Source: JACZWZ01 sp964194935
Lineage (GTDB): Bacteria; Actinomycetota; Acidimicrobiia; Spongiisociales; UBA11373
DNA length: 30,312 bases
NCBI GenBank assembly: GCA_964194935.1
Contig: CAXMOL010000087.1
Span: forward strand, 1-30,312
Direction: 5' to 3'
Made by a program: the position numbers and the translations under genes. Below are positions 1-7,615 of the stretch, in pieces (the stretch's first letter is position 1; the number at the start of each line of letters is the position of its first letter). Below the pieces are notes generated by a model. The model worked only from the letters and a program-made list of their open reading frames with translations. It was not told where the DNA came from and searched no databases.

Positions 1-38
1 ACTAAACGCGACAGATCACCTTGAGGGGAAGGAACGAT

Positions 39-743
39 TCAGAGGTATTGGCCTCCGTCGACCCGGATCACCTGCCCGGTGATGTGGCGGGCACCGTCTG
101 ATGTGAGAAAGGCGATCACGTCGGCGACGTCTTCAGGCTCACCGATGCGACCCAGGGAGGTGTCCTGACGGGCCGCCTCCTGGATCTCCTCCGGCAGTGA
201 CATCGTCATCGCGGTGCGGATCATGCCGGGGGCGACAACGTTGACTCGAATGCCGAAGTGGCCCAGTTCCCGGGCCAGCGACTTGGCAAGCCCGTGAAGG
301 CCGGCTTTGGAGGCGGCGTAGTTGGATTGCCCGAACTTGCCACGCTCGCCGTTGATCGACGACACGAACACGATCGAACCGCCACCGCCCTGGCGCATTA
401 CCGGGATTGCGGCTCTACTGAGGTAGAAGGCCGCATCCAGGTTTACTGCCAGCACCGACCTCCAGGCGTCGTCTTCCATCTTCCACGACACGCCATCGCG
501 GGTGATCCCGGCAGCGTGAACCAAAACGTCGAGGCCACCGAAGGCCTCGGCAGTTGAGGACACCGCCGCCGCGCAAGCGGCGGGATCGGACAGGTCAGAG
601 GTAAATAGTTCGACTGCTCCCGGTGGCGGATCACCCTGTGTGATGTCGGCAACTGCAACGATGTGATCGGCTTGCGCCAGCGCCGCCACCGTTGCTCGAC
701 CGATGCCACCGGCTCCACCGCTCACAAGTGCTCGGGCGCTCAT
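39..743 (-). CDS. Short-chain dehydrogenase/reductase (FabG/PhaB-like), probable 3-hydroxyacyl-CoA dehydrogenase
   Basis: This is a 234-residue classical short-chain dehydrogenase. It has the N-terminal nucleotide-binding glycine motif (GGAGGIGRA), an active-site serine in VSS and the catalytic YAASK, and it ends with the usual VDGG segment. The start at 743 is chosen because its ATG overlaps the dch stop as ATGA and has GGAAG five bases upstream. An ATG at 755 is possible but has no good ribosome site. It is the fourth gene of the had-oah-dch operon. That position suggests, by inference, that it oxidises 3-hydroxypimelyl-CoA, the product of Oah, to 3-oxopimelyl-CoA. Sequence alone cannot exclude a 3-oxoacyl-ACP reductase or another hydroxyacyl-CoA substrate. 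The family call is firm and the substrate is not. Confidence 0.85.
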   Translation of the reverse strand: MSARALVSGGAGGIGRATVAALAQADHIVAVADITQGDPPPGAVELFTSDLSDPAACAAAVSSTAEAFGGLDVLVHAAGITRDGVSWKMEDDAWRSVLAVNLDAAFYLSRAAIPVMRQGGGGSIVFVSSINGERGKFGQSNYAASKAGLHGLAKSLARELGHFGIRVNVVAPGMIRTAMTMSLPEEIQEAARQDTSLGRIGEPEDVADVIAFLTSDGARHITGQVIRVDGGQYL

Positions 744-1492
744 CTGTTCTTCCATTCTGGTTCTCGCTTGTCGAGGAATGCTTGGATGCCCTCTACTCCG
801 TCGTGGAGCGGCACCAGTTCGTCCAGATAGAGCTGCTCGGCAGCGTCGAGGCGGGCCAGCAATGCCTCGCGCCGGGGCTCTCGCAGTGCCCGAGTTGCTA
901 CCCGCAACGAGGCAGCCGAGCGCGGGATGAAGTGTTCGTTCACGAAGGCCGTGACCGCCTGATCCAGTGACCCCGAAGAGCAGACGGCGTTGACGATCCC
1001 GAGCCGGTGGGCCTCAGCGGCGCTGAGGTCGCGGCCGGTGAGCAGTACGTCTTCGGCCAGACGGCCCGTTAGTAGCGCGGTCGCCGCCGGGGGGAACACC
1101 CCGAGGCGAATTTCAGGGCAGGCCAGGACGGCATCATCCTCAGCAAGGACGATGCCACATGCCAGCGCCAACTCCAGGCCCCCTCCGAGGCAGCGGCCCC
1201 CGACGGCGGCCACGGTCGGGTAGGGGAGCCCGACCAGGTCGCGCACTACGCCGCCGATCGCTTCCAACATCTCAGCCGCGGTTGCTGGCAGATGCTCTTC
1301 GACGCTGGCACCGAAAGAGAAGTGCTTTCCGGCGCCCCGCAGTACCAGCACCTTGGCTTGTTCGTCGGCACCCGCTGCGGCGATGGCAGGTCGTAGCTCG
1401 GCGCACAGCGCCATGTCGATGACGTTTCCCGGCGGCGAGTCCAGTGTGATCGTGTGGACGCCGCCCGCGGTTGTGTGGCTGACCAGCGACAT
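740..1492 (-). CDS. dch: Cyclohexa-1,5-diene-1-carbonyl-CoA hydratase (Dch), crotonase family
   Basis: This 250-residue crotonase-fold enzyme should add water to cyclohexa-1,5-diene-1-carbonyl-CoA, giving 6-hydroxycyclohex-1-ene-1-carbonyl-CoA in the anaerobic benzoyl-CoA pathway. The Dch-like stretch FSFGASVEEHLP is present around residues 60-75. Glutamates occupy both usual crotonase positions (GGGLELA and CPEIRLG). The loop after the second one reads VFPPAA in place of the common PGAGG, as I recall for Dch. The start at 1492 shares one base with the oah stop (TGATG). The frame stays open further upstream, but that part reads through oah and is an antisense-like shadow. Its place directly behind had and oah strongly supports the substrate. 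A general enoyl-CoA hydratase is the alternative. Confidence 0.85.
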   Translation of the reverse strand: MSLVSHTTAGGVHTITLDSPPGNVIDMALCAELRPAIAAAGADEQAKVLVLRGAGKHFSFGASVEEHLPATAAEMLEAIGGVVRDLVGLPYPTVAAVGGRCLGGGLELALACGIVLAEDDAVLACPEIRLGVFPPAATALLTGRLAEDVLLTGRDLSAAEAHRLGIVNAVCSSGSLDQAVTAFVNEHFIPRSAASLRVATRALREPRREALLARLDAAEQLYLDELVPLHDGVEGIQAFLDKREPEWKNR

Positions 1493-2580
1493 CAGCTTTG
1501 GGGGGAAACGGCTGCGATGAGCTCGTCGCCCCAGGTCTCGCCGGCCGCCAGGCGGAGGCGAAGATCGACAAAGTCCACCTCGCGGCCCACCTCGCGGTCG
1601 CCGCGATGGAAGGCCTGGAATCCGGCTTTGGCCTCGGTCATCATGTTGAGCGAAAGCCAGGCGCGGTTGGTCTCCTTGTTCTGGTCCCAATGCTCCAGCT
1701 TCTTCTTCCGCATCGATTCGACGGTCTTGGTCGTGCAATCGGGCATGGTGTAGAGAATCTTCGTCACCAGCTCGTCGACCCCTGCGTCGAGCCGGGAGAA
1801 GTCGATCTCGCCTTCCTTGAGCTTGGCCTTGCCTGCGGCGAGGTCCTCGCCTTGCTTGGACGTTCCGTGGATGATTCGGCCCCATTCGTCGAGGTAGCGG
1901 TCGGTAACCACCAGTGGGTTGGGGATGAAGTCACCGTCCAGCTTGAGCACCGGGAAGATGTCGTTGATCAGGCCGAGGCGTAGCGCTTCGTGAGCGCCCC
2001 ACGCTTCGCACAGCACGCAGGACGCCATGGCCTGGCCAAAGCCGACGTACAGGTGGAGAAAGTCGGTGGAGCCACCATCAGGCGCCGAGCCGTGCTTGGG
2101 TCCAGCCTGGCCGAATCGGGCAAGGTCGCTGGCGACCGTGAAGTCGCATGCCATGCCGATCTCCTGGCCACCGCCGATGCGCATCCCGTTGACCCGGTTG
2201 ATTACAGGCTTGTCGCAGGTGAGGATCGCAGAGACCATGTCATTGAAGAGGCGCATGTACTGGCGGTACTCACCGGGACGTCCGGCGTAATACTCCGAAT
2301 ACTCCTCGGTGTTGCCTCCGGTGCAGAAGGCGCGGTCGCCGGAGCCGGTAAACACCACGGCAACGGCCGCTCTATCAACCGAAGCGCGGCGAAACGCGAT
2401 GATCGTTTCCTTTACCGTCTCCGTCGTATAGGAATTGAGCTGAGCGGGGTTGTCGAGGGTGATCCACACCGCGTGCAGTCCCTCGACTGGGTCGCCGGAG
2501 CTATCGACCACCGGCTTCTCCTCGTAGAGGACCTCCGTGAGTTCGCGGTCCGGGACCAGATCGTGGTTCTTGAACTCCAT
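1492..2580 (-). CDS. oah: 6-oxocyclohex-1-ene-1-carbonyl-CoA hydrolase (Oah/BamA), ring-opening hydrolase
   Basis: This 362-residue protein is much longer than ordinary crotonases. It matches the ring-opening hydrolase of anaerobic aromatic degradation, which hydrates and hydrolytically cleaves 6-oxocyclohex-1-ene-1-carbonyl-CoA to 3-hydroxypimelyl-CoA in the cytoplasm. Recognisable blocks are GMRIGGGQEIGMACDF near the middle and the following PKHGSAPDGGSTDFLH, which is highly characteristic of Oah/BamA. The start at 2580 is preceded by AAAGGAAA seven bases away. An upstream ATG at 2598 overlaps the had stop as ATGA and would add six residues. The gene lies between had and dch, the same functional trio as in Thauera and Azoarcus. 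This protein is widely used as a marker of anaerobic aromatic degraders, and it is the best single indicator in the window. Confidence 0.93.
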   Translation of the reverse strand: MEFKNHDLVPDRELTEVLYEEKPVVDSSGDPVEGLHAVWITLDNPAQLNSYTTETVKETIIAFRRASVDRAAVAVVFTGSGDRAFCTGGNTEEYSEYYAGRPGEYRQYMRLFNDMVSAILTCDKPVINRVNGMRIGGGQEIGMACDFTVASDLARFGQAGPKHGSAPDGGSTDFLHLYVGFGQAMASCVLCEAWGAHEALRLGLINDIFPVLKLDGDFIPNPLVVTDRYLDEWGRIIHGTSKQGEDLAAGKAKLKEGEIDFSRLDAGVDELVTKILYTMPDCTTKTVESMRKKKLEHWDQNKETNRAWLSLNMMTEAKAGFQAFHRGDREVGREVDFVDLRLRLAAGETWGDELIAAVSPQS

Positions 2581-2587
2581 CTGCTGA

Positions 2588-2595
2588 TTTCCTTT
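2588..2595 (-). promoter_or_regulatory. Ribosome-binding site deciding the oah start
   Basis: Read on the minus strand this is AAAGGAAA, seven bases before the ATG at 2580. It abuts the had stop codon, so the ribosome finishing had can restart on oah. It favours the start at 2580 over the overlapping ATG at 2598. Confidence 0.6.
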
Positions 2596-3653
2596 CATGG
2601 GATGAGAATCGAACGGCGAGGGTCGGAGCCGTCGCGGGCTGCTGCCAGCGCCGACTCGACCTCGGTCATTGGGATCTTGCGGGTAAAGGGGAGCAGATCT
2701 ACCAGCCCGGAGGTGACGAGTCCAACGGCCTCGGGATAGCGCTGTGGCGGACAACCCCATGACCCGAAGGCATCGGCGTCAAAGGCCATCAGGTTGGAGA
2801 GACGTACCGAAACCTTGTCCATTGTGAAGCCGACGACCGCCAGCGTCCCGGCTGGTCCCAGCATGCCGAATGCCGTCTCTTGACCCGGAACACTGCCCGA
2901 GCACTCGAAGATCTTCCATCCGGTGGCGGGGGCGCCGAGGTCTTGGGCATGATCACGCACCGCATCCCTCGCCTGGCGTGGTGTCATCCCCATCGAGTTG
3001 ACCGTGGCAGCAGCACCGTGATCATGTAGGGGAGTGAGTCGGGAGTCGTCGATATCGACAGCGACGACGGTTGCTCCGGCGGCGGCGGCGATCTGAACCG
3101 CATAGGTACCGACGCCGCCTGTGCCGACTACGACCGCAAGATCTCCCTCGGACACCGCAGCCCGCCGTACCGCTTGCAGTGGGGTGGTCACTGCATCCGC
3201 CACGACGGCAAAATCGGCCAACTCGTAGCCGGCGGGGAGCGACTCGATCGCCGTCAACCCCATCGACGGCACCGTGACGTGGGTGGCAAAGCCGCCGTCC
3301 AGATCATTGCCGGGCATCAGCTGGCGTTGACAGACATTGCCGCGGCCTGCCGCACAGTGGTCGCACGCGCCGCAGGGAATGACGGCGGGAACCAGCACGG
3401 GCATTCCCATCCACTCGCTGGCGTCGGGACCAACCTCGACCACGGTGCCGACGATCTCGTGACCCAGCACCAGTGGCAGAGGGGCCCGGGTAGAAACATG
3501 GCCGTCGGCGTAACCGAGGTCCGTGTGGCATACGCCACAGCCGGCGACTTCGATCAGAACCTCAGCCGCTTCGGGTTGCCGTCCGGCGCTCTCGGTCCGC
3601 TCCAGAGCCTTGCCGGGTTCGGCCAGACTCCACGAATAGCGATCGGTCGTCAT
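2595..3653 (-). CDS. had: 6-hydroxycyclohex-1-ene-1-carbonyl-CoA dehydrogenase (Had), zinc alcohol dehydrogenase family
   Basis: This 352-residue medium-chain zinc dehydrogenase should oxidise 6-hydroxycyclohex-1-ene-1-carbonyl-CoA to the 6-oxo compound with NAD+. Visible residues are the catalytic-zinc Cys42 in CGVCHTD, His65 in LGHE, the structural-zinc cysteines 94, 97, 100 and 108, and the Rossmann motif GTGGVG near residue 180. The start at 3653 has AAGGAG eleven bases upstream. The frame stays open for 35 more codons, but they run into the shared promoter region. It is the first gene of the operon had-oah-dch-SDR, with a 14-base gap to oah. The fold is certain. The precise substrate comes from the neighbours, since many alcohol dehydrogenases share these motifs. 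Confidence 0.87.
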   Translation of the reverse strand: MTTDRYSWSLAEPGKALERTESAGRQPEAAEVLIEVAGCGVCHTDLGYADGHVSTRAPLPLVLGHEIVGTVVEVGPDASEWMGMPVLVPAVIPCGACDHCAAGRGNVCQRQLMPGNDLDGGFATHVTVPSMGLTAIESLPAGYELADFAVVADAVTTPLQAVRRAAVSEGDLAVVVGTGGVGTYAVQIAAAAGATVVAVDIDDSRLTPLHDHGAAATVNSMGMTPRQARDAVRDHAQDLGAPATGWKIFECSGSVPGQETAFGMLGPAGTLAVVGFTMDKVSVRLSNLMAFDADAFGSWGCPPQRYPEAVGLVTSGLVDLLPFTRKIPMTEVESALAAARDGSDPRRSILIP

Positions 3654-3670
3654 CTCAGCCACTGCTCCTT

Positions 3671-3685
3671 TGGACGCTCGGTCCA
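3671..3685. promoter_or_regulatory. Inverted repeat upstream of had, possible operator
   Basis: TGGAC and GTCCA form perfect five-base arms around a five-base spacer, just upstream of the had ribosome site in the 94-base region between had and the divergent hemerythrin gene. It could bind a regulator of either gene. Short repeats of this size also occur by chance. Confidence 0.25.
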
Positions 3686-3747
3686 TGCTCGCAGGCACAC
3701 CCGGTCTCTGATCCGACGCCCGGATCACCGCGGAGTACCGTGGTGGG

Positions 3748-4290
3748 ATGGACGACACAGCAACTGCAGTACTCCGAGCCGAGCATCAACTCATCCTCGA
3801 AGTGGCCTCCGTGCTGGAGCGGGCTATCGACGACGGCGGCAGCGACTCGGACGCTCTCGGTGACAGTGTGGCGTTCTTCAGACTCTTTGCCGACGCCTGT
3901 CATCACGGAAAGGAAGAGGACCTGTTGTTCCCCGCGCTGGCGGACCAGGGGATGCCCGTCGACGTCGGGCCGATCGCGGTGATGCTCGAGGAGCACCGTG
4001 TCGGACGTGAGTTCGTGCGACGCATGGCCGAGGCGCTGCAGAACGGCGACGGCGGTGGTGGCGCCGAGTTTGCCGACGCCGGCCGGGGGTACATCGAGCT
4101 GATTCGAGCGCACATTGCCAAGGAGGACGGGATCCTCTTCGAGATGGCCGACGGAATGGTCGTTGGACCCGACTGCAAGGAACTGTGCTCGCGGTACGAC
4201 GAGGTGTGTGCCCGCCGCTTCGAAGGCAGGACGCTGGAGGAGCTCGAAGGATTGGCTGAGTCGCTGCGAGGTCGCTACCCCGCAGTCTGA
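3748..4290 (+). CDS. Hemerythrin HHE-domain protein
   Basis: This 180-residue all-helical protein has the hemerythrin di-iron pattern: His13 in AEHQ, His52/His53 with Glu56/Glu57 in CHHGKEED, His83 in EEHR, and His122 with Glu126 in AHIAKED. Members bind oxygen or nitric oxide, or act in iron and redox homeostasis in the cytoplasm. No signal peptide or extra domain is seen. It is transcribed away from had across a 94-base gap. Its last 16 bases overlap the end of the convergent dehydratase small-subunit gene. The context suggests oxygen or NO protection for oxygen-sensitive aromatic metabolism, but that role is inference. The ribosome site before the ATG is weak (GGTGGG directly adjacent). 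Confidence 0.85.
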   Translation: MDDTATAVLRAEHQLILEVASVLERAIDDGGSDSDALGDSVAFFRLFADACHHGKEEDLLFPALADQGMPVDVGPIAVMLEEHRVGREFVRRMAEALQNGDGGGGAEFADAGRGYIELIRAHIAKEDGILFEMADGMVVGPDCKELCSRYDEVCARRFEGRTLEELEGLAESLRGRYPAV

Positions 4291-4781
4291 GAGTCGAGCA
4301 GGGCCAGGATTCCTCCTGCGTCCAGGATGTCTCGCATTTCGGTTGGAAGCGCTTCACCTTGGAGCGTGCGCTCACCATCTCCAGAAGTGATGGTGCCCGC
4401 CGCCAGATCGATCGCCACCTCGTCACCGTCGGCGAACGCCTCATGGACTCCGGCACAGATGAGTACCGGGAGTCCGATGGCGACCGCGTTGCGCATGAAC
4501 AGACGCGACAACGATTCGGCGGTGACGCACGCGACGCCTAGCGCCTTGAGGTTCTCCGCTGCCGTCTCTCGGCTCGACCCACATCCGAAGTTCCTCCCGG
4601 CGATCACCACATCTCCGGGCGCGACCTCGGATGCGAAGGCAGGGCTGATGGACTCGAGCGTGTGCAGCTTGCGGACTTCAACCGGATCGACTGCGTAGGT
4701 GCCCGGGGAGAGCAGATCGGTGCTGATGTCGTGGTCGAACTTCCAGGCCCTACCCCGCATGATCGTGTCGGCATCAGACAT
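4275..4781 (-). CDS. Aconitase/isopropylmalate-dehydratase-like small subunit (LeuD/HacB type)
   Basis: This 168-residue swivel-domain protein carries the loop GRNFGCGSSRE around residues 57-67, whose serine contributes to the active site of two-subunit hydro-lyases. It should pair with the large subunit encoded just upstream to isomerise or hydrate a malate-type carboxylic acid. The start at 4781 has GGAAGG just upstream and overlaps the large-subunit stop by eight bases. It is the last gene of the seven-gene leftward operon that begins at 10676. Gene length and arrangement match the archaeal-type LeuC/LeuD or homoaconitase group. No LeuB-type dehydrogenase is present, and the other genes are catabolic, so leucine biosynthesis is not a comfortable fit. 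The true substrate is unknown. Confidence 0.85.
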   Translation of the reverse strand: MSDADTIMRGRAWKFDHDISTDLLSPGTYAVDPVEVRKLHTLESISPAFASEVAPGDVVIAGRNFGCGSSRETAAENLKALGVACVTAESLSRLFMRNAVAIGLPVLICAGVHEAFADGDEVAIDLAAGTITSGDGERTLQGEALPTEMRDILDAGGILALLDSQTAG

Positions 4782-6042
4782 TGACTGCTTCCTTCCTCGG
4801 GTCGGCGATGCGGCCTGCGATCGCCGAGGCGGCAACCGTTTCAGGTGATCCGAGGTAGATCTCGGCCTGGGGACTCCCCATGCGGCCGATGAAGTTGCGG
4901 TTGTGGGTTCCGATGCACCGCTCTCCCGGAGCGAGCAGCCCACCGTGCCCGCCGAAACATGGGCCACATCCGGAGGGGAGTACCGAGGCGCCGGCGTCAA
5001 TCAGTGTGGCGACGATGCCCTCCTCTACTGCCTGGGCGAGGACCGTTCGCGAGGCTGGTGCCACCAGCAAGCGCACGCCCGGCGCGATCTTTCGACCGTC
5101 GAGGATGGCGGCGGCGGCGCGCAGATCCTCTATACGGCCGTTGGTGCAGGACCCGATAAAGGCCTGATCGATGGTGATTTCGCCGAGAGCGTCAACCGGT
5201 TCCACGTTGTCCACCTGGTTGGGCATGGCCACCTGGGGTGCCAGGTCGGACAGGTCGAGCTCATGTACAGACTCGTACGACGCGTCCGGGTCGGCCGCCA
5301 ATGGTGCGACCCCGTCAACGCCTCGCTCGGCGAGGTAGTCGGCGGTCACTTCGTCGGATGGGAACAGCGCAAACTTGGCGCCCATTTCAACGCCCATGTT
5401 GGCGACTGTCAGCCGACTCGACATGTTGGCTTCGGCGACTGCCGGTCCACCGAACTCCATCGCCCGATATTGGGCACTATCGGAGCCAAAGCGACCGGCA
5501 AGATACAGGATGACGTCCTTCCAGGAAACACCGGGAGCCAGTGATCCACTCAACTCGTATCGGATCGTTTCGGGGACTCGGAACCAGAGGCGCCCTGTGG
5601 CCATTACGTAGACCATCTCTGACGTCCCGATCCCGGTGGCAGCAGCCGCCAGAGCTCCGTAGGTCGTGGTGTGGGAGTCGGATCCCACCGCCAACATGCC
5701 GGGCCGGATGTGGCCCTGCTCGGGCAGCAGCTGGTGGCTGATGCCCTCGCCGGCATCGTAAAAGGCGTCAATGCCGAGGCGGGCGACGTGTCGCCGAATG
5801 CTCTGGTGGAGCGCAGCAGCTTCCGGCGACGGAGCTGGGACCAGGTGGTCGACGACAACTACCGCCTTGTCGGCGTCAAATACTTCGCCTCTGCCCAATT
5901 CGGCGAGCTTGTCGAAGACCGAGGCGGCAAAGATGTCGTGAACCATGGCCAAGTCGATATCGGCCACGACGAATTCGCCGGCCGACACGGACTCGCGTCC
6001 GGTCGCTCTCGCCATGATCTTTTCGGCCAGTGTCGAACTCAT
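4774..6042 (-). CDS. Aconitase/isopropylmalate-dehydratase-like large subunit (LeuC/HacA type)
   Basis: This 422-residue protein is the iron-sulfur subunit of a two-subunit hydro-lyase of the aconitase superfamily. Its three [4Fe-4S] ligands are visible as Cys299 in IGSCTNG, and Cys359 and Cys362 in SGCGPC. The substrate-binding motif VGSDSHTTTYGA lies at residues 119-130. The length is that of the short LeuC/HacA group, which also includes homoaconitase and the 2,3-dimethylmalate dehydratase of nicotinate fermentation. The start at 6042 has GAGGGGGC directly upstream. It lies between a short-chain dehydrogenase and its own small subunit. In the same regulon are a LeuA-like protein and a PrpF-like isomerase, which suggests handling of a branched di- or tricarboxylate. 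That substrate is inference. Confidence 0.87.
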   Translation of the reverse strand: MSSTLAEKIMARATGRESVSAGEFVVADIDLAMVHDIFAASVFDKLAELGRGEVFDADKAVVVVDHLVPAPSPEAAALHQSIRRHVARLGIDAFYDAGEGISHQLLPEQGHIRPGMLAVGSDSHTTTYGALAAAATGIGTSEMVYVMATGRLWFRVPETIRYELSGSLAPGVSWKDVILYLAGRFGSDSAQYRAMEFGGPAVAEANMSSRLTVANMGVEMGAKFALFPSDEVTADYLAERGVDGVAPLAADPDASYESVHELDLSDLAPQVAMPNQVDNVEPVDALGEITIDQAFIGSCTNGRIEDLRAAAAILDGRKIAPGVRLLVAPASRTVLAQAVEEGIVATLIDAGASVLPSGCGPCFGGHGGLLAPGERCIGTHNRNFIGRMGSPQAEIYLGSPETVAASAIAGRIADPRKEAVNV

Positions 6043-6055
6043 GCCCCCTCGTTTC

Positions 6056-6802
6056 TCATCCGGCGCCAATGCTGCGCCCACCGCAAACGTACAGCACCTG
6101 ACCGGTCACGTAGGACGCCTCATCCGAAGACAGATACAGCACCGCGTTGCCAATGTCCTCAGGGGTACCGACCCGCTTGAGCGGGATGGTCTTGACGAGA
6201 CGTTCTTTGACCTCGTCGTCGAGGCTTTGGAACAGGGGAGTGTCGACCAGCGCCGGGGCGATGCAGTTGGCTGTGATTTGAAACCTGGCCATCTCCAGGG
6301 CGAGCGTCCGGGTCAGGCTGATCACTGCACCTTTGGAGGCGGCGTAGTTGGCTTGGCCGGGGCCTCCGAGCCACGCCCGGGACGAGATGTTGACGATGCG
6401 CCCGTGATTCTGCTCCATCATGTGAGGTGCTGCGGCGCGGCAGGTGAGGAACTGCGACTTGGTGTTGACCCGCAACACCTCATCCCAGTTCTCCTCGCTC
6501 ATCTTGGCCAGCCAGCCATCGCGGGCGATCCCGGCGTTGTTGACCAGGATATCGATGCGGCCGTGGGCATCGACTGCTCCAGCGATCAGCGCCTCCGCTC
6601 CATCGGCCGTGCCGACGTCTGAGGCGACGCCCATGGCATCGATGCCGTCTGTTTGCAGCGCGGCAACCGATTCCTGAACCCGCTCCTCGATAAGGTCGTT
6701 GACGACGACCTTGGCCCCGGCGGCGCCCAGGACCTGGGCGATACCCGCTCCGATGCCTTGCCCGGCACCGGTTACGACTGCAATCCGATCTTTGACGTTC
6801 AC
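6056..6802 (-). CDS. Short-chain dehydrogenase/reductase (FabG-like), probable 3-hydroxyacyl-CoA dehydrogenase
   Basis: This 248-residue classical short-chain dehydrogenase has the nucleotide motif GAGQGIGAG near the N-terminus, NNAG around residue 90, an active-site serine in NISSRAW and YAASK around residue 158. A GTG start at 6802 is chosen because AGGAGG lies five bases upstream. Earlier in-frame codons belong to the end of the enoyl-CoA hydratase gene. It follows that hydratase by ten bases, so hydration and oxidation of one acyl-CoA are likely coupled. It differs clearly from the short-chain dehydrogenase at 39-743, so the two probably serve different substrates. The general reductase family is clear, but direction and substrate cannot be read from the sequence. 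Confidence 0.85.
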   Translation of the reverse strand: MNVKDRIAVVTGAGQGIGAGIAQVLGAAGAKVVVNDLIEERVQESVAALQTDGIDAMGVASDVGTADGAEALIAGAVDAHGRIDILVNNAGIARDGWLAKMSEENWDEVLRVNTKSQFLTCRAAAPHMMEQNHGRIVNISSRAWLGGPGQANYAASKGAVISLTRTLALEMARFQITANCIAPALVDTPLFQSLDDEVKERLVKTIPLKRVGTPEDIGNAVLYLSSDEASYVTGQVLYVCGGRSIGAG

Positions 6803-6812
6803 TACAACCTCC

Positions 6813-7607
6813 TCAGACACCCCGGAACTCGGGGTCTCTTTTGTCGACGAATGCCTGAATGCCCTCTTGGCGATCTTTGCTGGCCCGTAGTACCGCATGG
6901 CTGGTCGACTCGAAGTCGAGGCCGGATTCGATGTCGGTGTCGGTGGCGCGGTTGATCAACACCTTGATCCGATCGAGCGACAGCGGAGCTTTGGCGGCGA
7001 TCCCACCGGCCAAGGCCTTCGCCTCGGACAGCAGGTCGGCGTCGGGCACGACGCGGTTGACGAGCCCCATTCGGTGAGCCTCGGCCGCCGGGTACCGCTC
7101 TGCGGTAAACATCATCTCCTTGGCATAGCCGGGACCGACCAGCCTGGTGAGGCGCTGGGTGCCGCCGGCACCGGGCAGGCTGCCGACCTTGGCCTCGGGA
7201 AAGCCGAGCTGGGCACCCTCGGCCGCAATCCGGATGTCGCATGCCAGCGCCATTTCCAAGCCACCGCCTAGGGCGTAGCCCTGGAGGGCGACGATCACCG
7301 GGATGTTGAGGTTTTCGAAGCGGCTGAATACCGATCGCACCAGAATGCCGAGTGGGTCATGCACTGTGCCGGCGTCGTATTCGGCTGCCCTGCTCTTCAG
7401 GTCGGCACCTACGCAGAATGCCTTCTCGCCCGCTGCCGCCAGCACCAATGCTCGGATGCCGGCGTCGGCTTCGATCTCGTCCAGCAAGCGAGCCATCGTG
7501 TGCAGCATGTCGGTGGTCATCGCATTGAGTGCCTGGGGCCGATTGAGCGTCATCACCGCTACCGCTCCATCACGTTCGAACAACACCAACTCTTCGGGTG
7601 TCTCCAC
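6813..7607 (-). CDS. Enoyl-CoA hydratase/isomerase (crotonase family)
   Basis: This 264-residue crotonase has both catalytic glutamates of classic hydratases, in GGGLEMA and FPEAKVG. It also has the oxyanion-hole segment KAFCVGADLK around residue 62 and the standard LPGAGGTQRL loop. It should hydrate a trans-2-enoyl-CoA to the 3-hydroxyacyl-CoA. The GTG start at 7607 has GGAG six bases upstream and lies eight bases after the CoA-transferase stop. The next gene is a short-chain dehydrogenase, forming a natural beta-oxidation pair. No acyl-CoA dehydrogenase is visible in the window, so the supplier of the enoyl-CoA is unknown. Its intact PGAGG loop distinguishes it from dch. Confidence 0.88.
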   Translation of the reverse strand: METPEELVLFERDGAVAVMTLNRPQALNAMTTDMLHTMARLLDEIEADAGIRALVLAAAGEKAFCVGADLKSRAAEYDAGTVHDPLGILVRSVFSRFENLNIPVIVALQGYALGGGLEMALACDIRIAAEGAQLGFPEAKVGSLPGAGGTQRLTRLVGPGYAKEMMFTAERYPAAEAHRMGLVNRVVPDADLLSEAKALAGGIAAKAPLSLDRIKVLINRATDTDIESGLDFESTSHAVLRASKDRQEGIQAFVDKRDPEFRGV

Positions 7608-7615
7608 TTGGGCTC

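Noticed and set aside
1..38. A gene at the left edge
   Set aside because: The 38 bases show no coding signal or start. They appear to be downstream of the minus-strand dehydrogenase.
1493..1885. Upstream extension of dch to 1885 on the minus strand
   Set aside because: The added residues are arginine- and proline-rich and are oah read in another frame. The crotonase domain begins at 1492, where the start overlaps the oah stop.
1990..2739. 249-codon open frame on the plus strand
   Set aside because: It is antisense to oah and the end of had and shows no domain or start signal.
4275..6042. Leucine biosynthesis isopropylmalate dehydratase
   Set aside because: No leuB is nearby, the LeuA-like protein lacks the feedback domain, and the operon is otherwise acyl-CoA catabolism. 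It cannot be fully excluded without the rest of the genome.
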